Shown here one piece after another: positions 24,798-31,468 of a stretch of DNA of 35,921 nucleotides (positions are counted from its first letter, which is position 1; each line of letters begins with the position of its first letter). The DNA is from Peptoniphilus sp034090345 (GTDB lineage: Bacteria; Bacillota; Clostridia; Tissierellales; Peptoniphilaceae), in assembly GCF_034090345.1 (NCBI RefSeq), contig NZ_JAXDSS010000014.1:1-35921 (forward strand), read 5' to 3'. The position numbers and the translations under genes are program-made. The notes beneath the pieces are model-generated. The model did not search any database and was not told where the DNA came from. It was given only the letters and a program-made list of their open reading frames with translations.

Positions 24798-24819
24798 AGA
24801 CACAGTTATAGGGGTGTCT
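24798..24819. terminator. Weak terminator between convergent operons
   Basis: AGACAC (24798-24803) pairs with GTGTCT (24814-24819) in the 32-bp gap between two convergent stops. T tracts are poor, so this is a tentative call. Confidence 0.35.
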
Positions 24820-24827
24820 TAATGTAA

Positions 24828-25280
24828 TTAAATTTGTCCCAATAATTTTAAAATACCTTGAGCTATAATTGCTGAACCCAAGTATGTTCCAAGCATTACA
24901 ACTATCGCAAGGACTATTATCTTAGGTCCTGTCTTTTTAAGTTGATCTATATCTTTTCCTGTGTAGATCCCTGCATATGCAAGTATTGGTGTACAGAGAG
25001 ATAAGAAATCAACATTTGCAGTGTGTTCTGATACAATTTCTGAGAAAGGAACTCCGGGAATTGTAAAAATTGTAGCTATTGTAACTATATATGCAACTGC
25101 CGGAATTTTAACCGGAATAATTTCTGCAAGTCCAATGCCAACAATTGAGAATAAAACTAATATCAAAACTCCCGGTATGGATTTCATCGGACCGGTTCCA
25201 AGTCCAACCAGATTGCCTACAACAGTTAAAGCTCCTGTAATTAAAAGGACGATTATTGCTTCCCTAAGTTTTAATTTCAT
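24828..25280 (-). CDS. Small membrane protein paired with DUF3100 protein
   Basis: A 150-residue protein with about five hydrophobic helices and few charges. Visible segments include LVGLGTGPMKSIPGVLILVLFSIVGIGLAEIIP, VKIPAVAYIVTIATIFTIPG and IIVLAIVVMLGTYLGSAIIAQGIL. Its ATG overlaps the stop of the DUF3100 gene as ATGA, so the two are co-translated and are probably halves of one carrier. I recognise no characterised family. With an M20 amidohydrolase heading the operon, uptake of an N-acyl amino acid or dipeptide is a reasonable guess. Confidence 0.72.
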   Translation of the reverse strand: MKLKLREAIIVLLITGALTVVGNLVGLGTGPMKSIPGVLILVLFSIVGIGLAEIIPVKIPAVAYIVTIATIFTIPGVPFSEIVSEHTANVDFLSLCTPILAYAGIYTGKDIDQLKKTGPKIIVLAIVVMLGTYLGSAIIAQGILKLLGQI

Positions 25281-26047
25281 TTATTATTCCCCCTTTTAAG
25301 TTTTGCATACAGTTTTTCCGCTAAAGGCAAGGCTATGAATACAGACATATAAACTCCATCAAGTCCTGAAAGTAAATTTGATGAAGCTCCAAAAGCTGTT
25401 ATCATCTGCTCCATATCAGGATATAATTCAACAAGAGTACCAACTGAAGCTGTCATCATTGATGCACTTCCAACACCACTTGCCATTGCAAGTGCATAAG
25501 GGTGAAGTGGTGTTGAAGTTGCAAGTACCCCTGCAAGCAGTCCGATAAGAATAGTTCCAAAAACTGTTCCAACTATATAAACTCCTAAAACTCCCCTACC
25601 TTCTTCTGAATCCAGACCATATTTTTCAGAAACTACAGCTATGTTTGGTTCTCTTGCTATCGAATGAGCTCCTCCTATGACTTCTCTATTTAACCCTAGA
25701 GCTATTCCAAGAGGAACTCCTAATAACACTGTTCCTAAATTTCCAAATTCTTGTAGTATAAGTGCCGGGGATGATTTTACAATAACTGAAATAGTAGGTC
25801 CTATAGTAGTTCCATACTTAGCCATCAAAAGCATAAGTGTGAATGCAATTAGAGAGCCCGCATCCACCATTTCTTTTTCTGATGAAATCTTTAAAAACTT
25901 TGGTGTAGTAAGTACTCCTATAATCAATGCAAACAGCATCGGCAATAGTACAACTTTACCTATTCCTATATCGAATGAATGTTTCCCTATTAACTCTGCA
26001 ATAATTACTATCACAAGAGCTATCAAATGTAGTTTTATATTTTTCAT
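25277..26047 (-). CDS. DUF3100-type polytopic membrane protein
   Basis: A 256-residue protein with roughly seven membrane segments. Notable conserved-looking loops are LGLNREVIGGAHSIAREPNIAVVSEKYG and ASGVGSASMMTASVG, the latter resembling a re-entrant substrate loop in secondary carriers. Overall it matches DUF3100 from memory. It overlaps the M20 amidohydrolase upstream and the 150-residue membrane protein downstream by four bases each. This arrangement suggests a two-subunit transporter that feeds the hydrolase. Direct function is unknown. Confidence 0.75.
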   Translation of the reverse strand: MKNIKLHLIALVIVIIAELIGKHSFDIGIGKVVLLPMLFALIIGVLTTPKFLKISSEKEMVDAGSLIAFTLMLLMAKYGTTIGPTISVIVKSSPALILQEFGNLGTVLLGVPLGIALGLNREVIGGAHSIAREPNIAVVSEKYGLDSEEGRGVLGVYIVGTVFGTILIGLLAGVLATSTPLHPYALAMASGVGSASMMTASVGTLVELYPDMEQMITAFGASSNLLSGLDGVYMSVFIALPLAEKLYAKLKRGNNK

Positions 26048-27231
26048 TTAATCTCCCCTAATTTTTTAATTGTATCTAAAAATATTGCAATTCCCTTGTG
26101 AAACTCAGTTTCATCAACATCAAACTTAGAATTGTGGTGAGGATATATCTTTCCATCAACCTCTTTTAAATTTGACATGAAGAAATAACATCCCGGTACT
26201 TTTTGTAAGAAAAATGCCATATCTTCTCCACCCATATTTGCAGTTTTAAGTTCTCTAACATCTTCCGGGAAGAGTTCCATTGCTACACCTTTTACTAACT
26301 TAGTTACCTCAGGGTCATTTACAAGCACAGGATACATTCTGTTGTAATCCACTTCAGCATCTCCGCCATGAGTTCTGGCAACTCCTTGGCATATTGCCGT
26401 TAATCTACTCTCTACAGTGTCTCTGTCCTTTTCATTTAAAGTTCTCGCCGTTCCAACAAGCACTACTTCGTCAGGTATGATATTTTGGCTGCTTCCTCCA
26501 TTTATTTGACAAATTGATATAAGTGCAGATGAAGTAGGTGCTATCTCACGAGATATTATCTTTTGAACCGCCAATATTATTTCAGCTGAAATTACAACCG
26601 GGTCTATCGTATCTTGAGGATTTGCTCCATGTCCGCCTTTACCTTTCACCTTTATAGTAAATTTATCCATTGAGGCCATCATAGAACCCTCTTTAAAATA
26701 AATAGCTCCCCTGTCCATTCCCTTTACAAGTCCACCTTCGTGAAGTCCAATAATATAATCTACTTTTGGGTCTACAAGAGCCCCCTCATCAATCATCGGT
26801 TTAGCTCCTCCCGGAATTTCCTCTCCCGGTTGAAATAAAAATTTTACTTTTCCTTTAAAAGAATCTTTATTTTCAGATAAAATTTTAAGAGTTGTAAGCA
26901 CCATGGCAGAATGTCCGTCATGCCCACAAGCGTGCATCCTTCCCTCATGAGTTGATGCAAATTCAATCCCTGTCTCCTCTTTAATTGGCAAAGCATCCAT
27001 ATCTGCTCGAATTGCAATACAAGGACCATTGGTGTCATTCGCTTCAACTATCGCCACAATAGCATTTCCATTTACAAGCAACTTATATTCAACACCCAAT
27101 TCTTTAAGTCTACTAGTTATAAACTCTACAGTCTTAGGAAGCTCGAGTTCAAGCTCAGGAATCTTGTGCAACTCTCTTCTAACTTTGATAGCATAACTTT
27201 CATTTTCTCTTGCAAGTTTTAAACTGTCCAT
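26044..27231 (-). CDS. M20 family amidohydrolase (N-acyl amino acid hydrolase type)
   Basis: A 395-residue metal-dependent amidohydrolase. HACGHDGHSAM near residue 103 and FQPGEEIPGGAKPMIDEG near 135-150 carry metal ligands and the catalytic Glu. FTIKVKGKGGHGANPQD opens the lid domain, and NMGGEDMAFFLQKVPG and PHHNSKF finish the site. GGAGG precedes the ATG. It is the first gene of the operon with the DUF3100 carrier-like pair, so it most likely hydrolyses what they import. It resembles the M20 protein at 15506-16687, but the two differ widely and sit in unrelated operons. Confidence 0.9.
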   Translation of the reverse strand: MDSLKLARENESYAIKVRRELHKIPELELELPKTVEFITSRLKELGVEYKLLVNGNAIVAIVEANDTNGPCIAIRADMDALPIKEETGIEFASTHEGRMHACGHDGHSAMVLTTLKILSENKDSFKGKVKFLFQPGEEIPGGAKPMIDEGALVDPKVDYIIGLHEGGLVKGMDRGAIYFKEGSMMASMDKFTIKVKGKGGHGANPQDTIDPVVISAEIILAVQKIISREIAPTSSALISICQINGGSSQNIIPDEVVLVGTARTLNEKDRDTVESRLTAICQGVARTHGGDAEVDYNRMYPVLVNDPEVTKLVKGVAMELFPEDVRELKTANMGGEDMAFFLQKVPGCYFFMSNLKEVDGKIYPHHNSKFDVDETEFHKGIAIFLDTIKKLGEIK

Positions 27232-27252
27232 CTTAATTCCTCCTTTCGAAGT

Positions 27253-27280
27253 AGTATATCACTTTAATCCGATTAGTAAA
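27253..27280 (-). promoter_or_regulatory. Promoter of the M20-DUF3100 operon
   Basis: On the minus strand TTTACT (27275-27280) and TATACT (27253-27258) are 16 bp apart, with TGA before the -10 giving an extended motif. It lies 22 bp before the ATG. Confidence 0.55.
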
Positions 27281-27339
27281 GATTTTTTCAAATTTTAATT
27301 GTCTATTCTTTCAATTTATAAGCCATTCCAAAAATATTA

Positions 27340-27374
27340 AAACCCTTTAGTCCAAATTTTAGACCTCAGGGTTT
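27340..27374 (-). terminator. Terminator after the DUF3169 gene
   Basis: AAACCCT and AGGGTTT (27368-27374 and 27340-27346) close a hairpin with further inner pairs, followed on the minus strand by TAATATTTTT. It separates the XRE operon from the M20 operon. Confidence 0.7.
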
Positions 27375-27390
27375 ATCCTAATAACATCTT

Positions 27391-28128
27391 TTATTTTTTA
27401 TATTTTTCACCGACTATTGCATTGTAAATATAAATAATCATTCCTATAGCAAATAGTATTCCAAATAAAAACATAGGTATTGCATTTGCATTTGTCTCCA
27501 TACACACAAGACCTGTTATTAAAACAAATAAAAATATAATATATGTGAGTGCTTTATAAGTTTTAAAACCCGCTCTGTAAGCTTCCAATTGTTCTCTTTC
27601 GTCCAAAGAATCCATATATTTTTTCCCAAATTTTATATCAAGTGTATTTTCATACTTTTCAGGATTGTATGTCTTTATAAATCCAATAATTAATTGATTT
27701 AATGCTAATGTTTGAAGAACTCCTATTATAAAAACTGCCAAAGCTATTACCACATCTTTACTAGTTATATAGTCTTCACTAAAACTTCTCATAAAATTTG
27801 CAAAGAATATAATTCCAAATATTACTATACAAGCAGTAACTCCCATTGAAATAGCTAATAGAAAATCTTTTACAACTTCATCTTCATTTTCAAGAGACCT
27901 CTTTACTTGCACCTTTCCTAAAAAATACAATACCCAAGACACTGTAATTAAACTCAACATTGAAATTACCAATACATTAAATCCGTTTCTATATAATGCT
28001 TTATCTAAATCTACAATAAAATCATAAATTAATAATCCCAAACTGTTTCTTGAAGACATAAAACCAAATATTCCCCCGATAAGTCCTATTCCTATTAAGA
28101 TTAAAATACTTTTAAACTTCGACTTCAC
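27391..28128 (-). CDS. DUF3169 family membrane protein
   Basis: A 245-residue protein with an N-terminal helix (residues 6-24) and about five more hydrophobic segments. A conserved-looking cytosolic stretch, KKYMDSLDEREQLEAYRAGFKTYKA, precedes the last two helices and matches DUF3169 from memory. Such genes usually accompany small XRE regulators, as here. It starts within the end of the CPBP protease gene (17-bp overlap). Function unknown; a role in envelope stress or peptide immunity is only a guess. Confidence 0.75.
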   Translation of the reverse strand: MKSKFKSILILIGIGLIGGIFGFMSSRNSLGLLIYDFIVDLDKALYRNGFNVLVISMLSLITVSWVLYFLGKVQVKRSLENEDEVVKDFLLAISMGVTACIVIFGIIFFANFMRSFSEDYITSKDVVIALAVFIIGVLQTLALNQLIIGFIKTYNPEKYENTLDIKFGKKYMDSLDEREQLEAYRAGFKTYKALTYIIFLFVLITGLVCMETNANAIPMFLFGILFAIGMIIYIYNAIVGEKYKK

Positions 28129-29182
28129 TTAAAATATCCTCCTCTAACCTTTCGTGTGGTGTCTCAATTCTAAATTCTTCTCTTCTGATGTATTTGCTAA
28201 ATATAAAACCACCATAAATTAACAATACTGATACGATATTTATAGCTACCATTTGCCAACTGTATACTTGATTTTCAATCACACTTGAATCAAAATTAGT
28301 TGCAAAAAATAAAATCAAGTTGTTGTTAAAATAGTGCATCATTACCGGAGCCCAAATAGATTTTGAATACGCATATGCAAACCCAAACATTATACTATAC
28401 GCAAGGCAAACTCCTATTTGGTTAACTAAACTCAAAAATCCTGTGTTTTCTGCTGAATAATAAAATAGATTAAGTGGTAAGTGCCACACTCCCCAAATAA
28501 GTCCAAGCAATAAAATTCCCTTGACCATTCCATATCTTTTTTGCATTATCGGCTGCAAAAAATATCTCCATCCATATTCTTCGCCTAAAAAAGGTATGAA
28601 CACCAAGAAGAAATTCGGAACTAATATGAAAGCAAAAATTAATTTCTGTAGCGTGAAATATGATATGAAAACATCAATGCCTTCAGTTGGAATAACAGCT
28701 ACAGCAATCCTCAAAAAATATAAACATAAAAATAGAATCACAATTAAAGTTACCTTCTTCACACTTCCTCTATTCAAGCTAAATAAATATCTCTTTTGTT
28801 TCTTATCTACTTTTATGCCAATTAAAAATAATATCGTGCTTACTATCAAGGTAATATTCATGACATTATTAACAGGGAAATTCTTTACAAATAAAGATGC
28901 TATACTCAAAACCCCCATCACAAAACTGACTATCGTATATATTACAAAAGAAAACTTTGGAACTTTATCCCAATCTGTCCACATAAATGCAACCATAACT
29001 CCTAAAGCCGGAGTCATCATTTGAAAGACGGGAAACATATTTACATCTACACCATTGCTCTTGCCATAGTAAATTCCCAAACCCATCAGATAATTGAGTC
29101 CAAATGCAATTGCAAAAAATATTTTCAACTGTTTTTTAACCTTATCTTGATAATGCTTATTTTCAAAAATGTCTCTATTCAT
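28112..29182 (-). CDS. CPBP family intramembrane metalloprotease
   Basis: About 356 residues with around eight membrane helices. The CAAX-protease/bacteriocin-processing motifs are present: EEYGWRYFLQP (Glu-Glu...Arg), WGVWHLPLN (metal His) and MMHYFNNN. Bacterial members process or give immunity to peptides. The ATG at 29182 (MNRDIF) has AGGAGG 6 nt upstream and overlaps the XRE stop by 8 bp. An upstream in-frame start at 29218 is possible but has no ribosome site. It lies in an operon with an XRE regulator and DUF3169. Confidence 0.87.
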   Translation of the reverse strand: MNRDIFENKHYQDKVKKQLKIFFAIAFGLNYLMGLGIYYGKSNGVDVNMFPVFQMMTPALGVMVAFMWTDWDKVPKFSFVIYTIVSFVMGVLSIASLFVKNFPVNNVMNITLIVSTILFLIGIKVDKKQKRYLFSLNRGSVKKVTLIVILFLCLYFLRIAVAVIPTEGIDVFISYFTLQKLIFAFILVPNFFLVFIPFLGEEYGWRYFLQPIMQKRYGMVKGILLLGLIWGVWHLPLNLFYYSAENTGFLSLVNQIGVCLAYSIMFGFAYAYSKSIWAPVMMHYFNNNLILFFATNFDSSVIENQVYSWQMVAINIVSVLLIYGGFIFSKYIRREEFRIETPHERLEEDILSEVEV

Positions 29183-29387
29183 CAATTTCCTCCTCATAAA
29201 TAAAAATTTCTTCAACACTTACACCTAAAATTTTTGACAATTTGAGACAAACCGTTATCGACGGATTATAATCTCCTCTTTCAATTAAACTTATCGTCTG
29301 CCTACTAACTCCGACCAAAGAACCCAAATCTTGTTGATTTAATCCTTTTGCCGAGCGGAGTTCTTTTAACTTATTTAGTAAAGGCAT
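29175..29387 (-). CDS. XRE-family transcriptional regulator (Cro/CI-type HTH)
   Basis: A 70-residue protein that is almost only a helix-turn-helix: LKELRSAKGLNQQDLGSLVGVSRQTISLIERGDYNPSI. It belongs to the small YgzD-like regulators. I choose the ATG at 29387 (MPLLNKL) because AGGGG is 8 nt upstream; the longer frame from 29456 would run through the promoter. Two copies of a TTGACAA-type inverted repeat lie upstream and are likely its binding sites, so it probably represses its own operon (CPBP protease and DUF3169). Confidence 0.88.
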   Translation of the reverse strand: MPLLNKLKELRSAKGLNQQDLGSLVGVSRQTISLIERGDYNPSITVCLKLSKILGVSVEEIFIYEEEIDE

Positions 29388-29406
29388 ATCTATTTCCCCT
29401 TTCATT

Positions 29407-29456
29407 TGACAACTATTATTGTCATTAATTATATATTTGACAACCATCTTTGTCAA
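29407..29456 (-). promoter_or_regulatory. Consensus promoter with two operators before the XRE operon
   Basis: On the minus strand TTGACA (29451-29456) and TATAAT (29428-29433) are exact consensus hexamers 17 bp apart. Two inverted repeats with 6-bp spacers overlap it: TTGACAA/TTGTCAA at 29437-29456 and TGACAA/TTGTCA at 29407-29424. Their centres are 31 bp apart, about three helical turns. Confidence 0.8.
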
Positions 29457-29463
29457 TCGAGTA

Positions 29464-29520
29464 GGGAGGAATTTCTCCTCCCTCTCACACCACGGAGCGT
29501 GCCGTTCGGCACTCCGCGGT
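29464..29520 (-). ncRNA. Group II intron domains V and VI
   Basis: Domain V (29489-29520): on the minus strand ACCGCGGAG pairs with CUCCGUGGU, then UGCC-GAAC-GGCA forms the tip, with a 2-nt CG bulge on the 3' side. The catalytic triad reads CGC with a G-U wobble, the form known from group IIC introns. Domain VI (29464-29482): GGGAGGA/CCTCCC hairpin. The 3' end CTACTCGAT is a typical intron terminus. Domain V begins directly after the maturase stop codon. Confidence 0.82.
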
Positions 29521-30004
29521 TCAATTCAAATAATAATCTAAACAACTAATAAGTCCTCGCTTTGCGAGGATTTCTTTTGTTATCTTGCGAAGTCCCGCTG
29601 TTTTGGCTACCGCCTGATAATGGTCTGCAAATCCTACGGATTGTCTTGCCATCCATTCGGGTACGCCAAGTTTCTTTAACCCCCACATCCTTTTCTCACT
29701 GGTTTTCCACTGTTTCCAGATGACTATTCTCATACGGTTTCGAAGATGTTCGTCTATTTTTGTCATATTTTTCTTCATTTTACCTATCCTAAAATAGTTT
29801 ATCCACCCTCTTATCACCTGATTTAGTCTTTGTATCTTGTAGTCCATAGATACTGACCACGAACGATATGTTAGTTTCTTGAGTTTCCTCTTAAACCTAT
29901 TTATCGAATCTTTATGTGGTCTAGCTTCCCATTTCCCATTCATTTTCACAAATCCAAATCCTAGGTACTTGAGCCTTGTTGGTTTTGTGACTTTGGATTT
30001 AGTA
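29521..30004 (-). pseudogene. Truncated group II intron reverse transcriptase/maturase
   Basis: The frame stays open rightward from the stop at 29521 past the first ATG (29949), reading TKSKVTKPTRLKYLGFGFV before it. KYLGF and RPHKDSINRFKRKLKKLT mark the end of the RT domain. IRGWINYFRIGKMK and the following LRNRMRIVIWKQWK are the maturase (GIIM) domain, and the tail resembles class C intron proteins. About 160 of more than 400 residues remain; the YADD active site and all upstream RT motifs are absent. It is therefore inactive. It has no promoter of its own in view. Confidence 0.85.
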
Positions 30005-30037
30005 GCACCTTCAAGAGCAAGTGTTGGCGGTAAATAA
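30002..30037 (+). pseudogene. Possible last codons of the upstream phage tail gene
   Basis: A plus-strand frame ending at TAA 30035-30037 reads VAPSRASVGGK before the stop. Position just before the tail chaperone suggests the C-terminus of a major tail protein. Too short to prove. Confidence 0.25.
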
Positions 30038-30039
30038 AT

Positions 30040-30396
30040 ATGGCACTAACCAAGAAAATTCAAATTGATGGGAAAAATGTTGTTTTCCGTGCCTCAGCAG
30101 CTATCCCAAGAATCTATAGACTTAAATTTGGAAGAGATATCTTTAAAGACTTGATGGAACTTGAAAAGTCCATGAAGAAAAATGATGAAGATAAATCTAA
30201 TCTTGATATAGGATCATTAGAACTATTTGAAAATATAGCCTATGTAATGGCAAAACATGGAGATAAATCTGTGCCAGATAGTCCAGAAGAATGGTTAGAT
30301 AATTTCTCAACCTTTTCCATTTATCAAATTCTCCCTCAGCTAATTGAGTTATGGGGACTTAACATAAAGTCGGAAGAAATTCCTAAAAAAAAGTAA
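30040..30396 (+). CDS. Phage tail assembly chaperone (G-like)
   Basis: A 118-residue protein that should coat the tape measure during tail assembly. It begins with IQIDGKNVVFRASAAIPRIYRLKFGRDIF, a strand-rich start typical of Gram-positive siphophage G-type chaperones, and has a helical C-terminus (EEWLDNFSTFSIYQILPQLIELW). It ends in KKK at a run of eight As directly before TAA. The slip there makes a longer GT form. The ribosome site is poor (GGCGG 9 nt upstream). The position before the tape measure gene supports the call. Confidence 0.85.
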   Translation: MALTKKIQIDGKNVVFRASAAIPRIYRLKFGRDIFKDLMELEKSMKKNDEDKSNLDIGSLELFENIAYVMAKHGDKSVPDSPEEWLDNFSTFSIYQILPQLIELWGLNIKSEEIPKKK

Positions 30397-30464
30397 GACC
30401 AACAGAAAGACCAATGACTACACCCTTATTTTTATTAAGGGCAGTGGAACTTGGTCTTTCTGTT
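30387..30464 (+). promoter_or_regulatory. Programmed -1 ribosomal frameshift signal
   Basis: The in-frame slippery heptamer A AAA AAG (30387-30393), as in E. coli dnaX, is followed at once by the TAA stop. After a 7-nt spacer comes a perfect 14-bp stem, AACAGAAAGACCAA (30401-30414) with its complement at 30451-30464. Its 36-nt loop holds a second small hairpin, CCCTTA/TAAGGG. Confidence 0.85.
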
Positions 30465-30578
30465 TCTGATTTATCCCTACTAACAATTGGACTTGTAAAT
30501 GATATGTTCACAGAAAAAAATAACGATGAATATAAATACAAGGAAGTAGCCACACAAGAAGACTTCGATAAGTTTTAA
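30393..30578 (+). CDS. Tail assembly chaperone T extension, made by -1 frameshift
   Basis: In the -1 frame relative to the 118-residue gene, codons from GTA at 30393 run to TAA at 30576-30578. This adds 61 residues and gives a 179-residue GT protein. The segment LRAVELGLSVSDLSLLTIGLVNDMFTEKNNDEY is typical of the second chaperone in siphophages (DLxxLTxGxVxDMxxEKxND). An ATG at 30414 lies in the same frame but has no ribosome site and is buried in the stem, so independent translation is unlikely. Confidence 0.82.
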   Translation, partial: VRPTERPMTTPLFLLRAVELGLSVSDLSLLTIGLVNDMFTEKNNDEYKYKEVATQEDFDKF

Positions 30579-30597
30579 TTTAAACCTTGAGTAGACA

Positions 30598-30606
30598 TGG
30601 TATAAT
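30598..30606 (+). promoter_or_regulatory. Extended -10 promoter of the moron cassette
   Basis: TGGTATAAT sits 20 bp after the chaperone stop and 49 bp before the next ATG. The -35 region is weak. It is the same nonamer as at 17754-17762. Confidence 0.6.
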
Positions 30607-30655
30607 AAGGGTAGTATATAAAAGATAAATTTGAATTTCTATAGGAGCAAGGTTC

Positions 30656-31033
30656 ATGGATAAAATCGTTTCAAAAATTGTTGCTTTGGGAGTTCCTGGA
30701 TTAGTGCTATTGTTAGCTATAGGAGCAACTGGATATGTGGGAGCGGCAGCAATCACAGCAGCCCTGTGTGCAATTGGCCCTTTTGGTATGATAGGAGGAA
30801 TAGCAACATTAGGATTAATTGGACTAATATCTCAAGCTATTTCTGAATATGGATTTGAAAAGATATTTGTTCAAGTAGTTAAAGAATTAGTAAAAAAAGG
30901 TGAAACTAAGGAATCTATATTGTTAAAAATAAATTCGTATAAGATTTCTAAATCTTTAAAACTGAAATTAAAAGAGATACTTGAGGAAAATTGGAATGAT
31001 GAATTAAATTTTCGTGAGGGAGGTACTTTGTAA
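30656..31033 (+). CDS. Gly-rich hydrophobic protein of the moron cassette
   Basis: A 125-residue protein. Residues 8-65 are hydrophobic and rich in Gly/Ala (VPGLVLLLAIGATGYVGAAA, CAIGPFGMIGGIATLGLIGL), able to form two or three membrane helices. Residues 70-115 are a charged helical tail (VVKELVKKGETKESILLKIN). AGGAG lies 8 nt before the ATG. It sits between the tail chaperone and tape measure genes with its own promoter, so it is not expected to be a tail part. I recognise no characterised family; a membrane-acting effector or exclusion protein is possible. Confidence 0.75.
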   Translation: MDKIVSKIVALGVPGLVLLLAIGATGYVGAAAITAALCAIGPFGMIGGIATLGLIGLISQAISEYGFEKIFVQVVKELVKKGETKESILLKINSYKISKSLKLKLKEILEENWNDELNFREGGTL

Positions 31034-31386
31034 TGGATAAGAAAGAAAAAAAGTCAAGAAAAGAGAAACTAAGCAAATATGTTAATTTAGCTAATGGTAG
31101 GTTTAAGGATCATGAAATTGAAGATTTAGAGTATCTGGTTGAAAACAGAGAAAAGCTTGATGGAACGACTAAGACATATAGGTCATCTTACAAATCATTT
31201 GATTCGGAAGACACATATCGTGTGAATGAAGAAGATACATATACTTTTCATTCTGATGAGAACGGTATTCGTATTGATAGAGACTTCCTAAGACATTGGG
31301 ATGACGGTCAAAATGATACTGAGAAAGATAGTTTTGAAACAGCAAGAGACATACTAACTTTTGCATCAAAATTATTCAGAAAATAA
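31033..31386 (+). CDS. Charged soluble protein of the moron cassette
   Basis: A 117-residue hydrophilic protein. It has a Lys/Glu-rich N-terminus (MDKKEKKSRKEKL), a helical segment (DHEIEDLEYLVENREKL), a Ser/Thr/Asp/Tyr-rich middle with few hydrophobic residues, and a C-terminal helix (ETARDILTFASKLFRK). There is no signal peptide or membrane helix. The ATG overlaps the upstream stop as TAATG, with GGGAGG before it, so it is co-translated with the hydrophobic partner. Function unknown; as a partner it could regulate or neutralise the membrane protein. Confidence 0.72.
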   Translation: MDKKEKKSRKEKLSKYVNLANGRFKDHEIEDLEYLVENREKLDGTTKTYRSSYKSFDSEDTYRVNEEDTYTFHSDENGIRIDRDFLRHWDDGQNDTEKDSFETARDILTFASKLFRK

Positions 31387-31405
31387 AATAGTTTAAAGAA
31401 AATTC

Positions 31406-31438
31406 AAAAAGCACTTACAAAATAGTAGGTGTTTTTTT
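31406..31438 (+). terminator. Terminator of the moron cassette
   Basis: AAAAAGCACTTAC (31406-31418) pairs, with G-T wobbles, with GTAGGTGT and the following T run (31425-31438). It lies 20 bp after the second moron gene and just before the tape measure ribosome site. Confidence 0.75.
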
Positions 31439-31468
31439 CATGTCCATTTTTAGGAAGGAGGCGGTCAA

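Larger units (their letters stand above)
29456..30004 (-). mobile_element. 3' remnant of a group II intron (IIC-like)
   Basis: From right to left it contains the C-terminal part of an intron-encoded maturase, then domains V and VI, ending in CTACTCGAT at 29456. The 5' ribozyme domains, the RT catalytic core and the 5' exon are missing. The right limit is set where maturase similarity gives way to phage-like sequence, near 29995-30010. The remnant cannot splice or move by itself. Confidence 0.8.
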
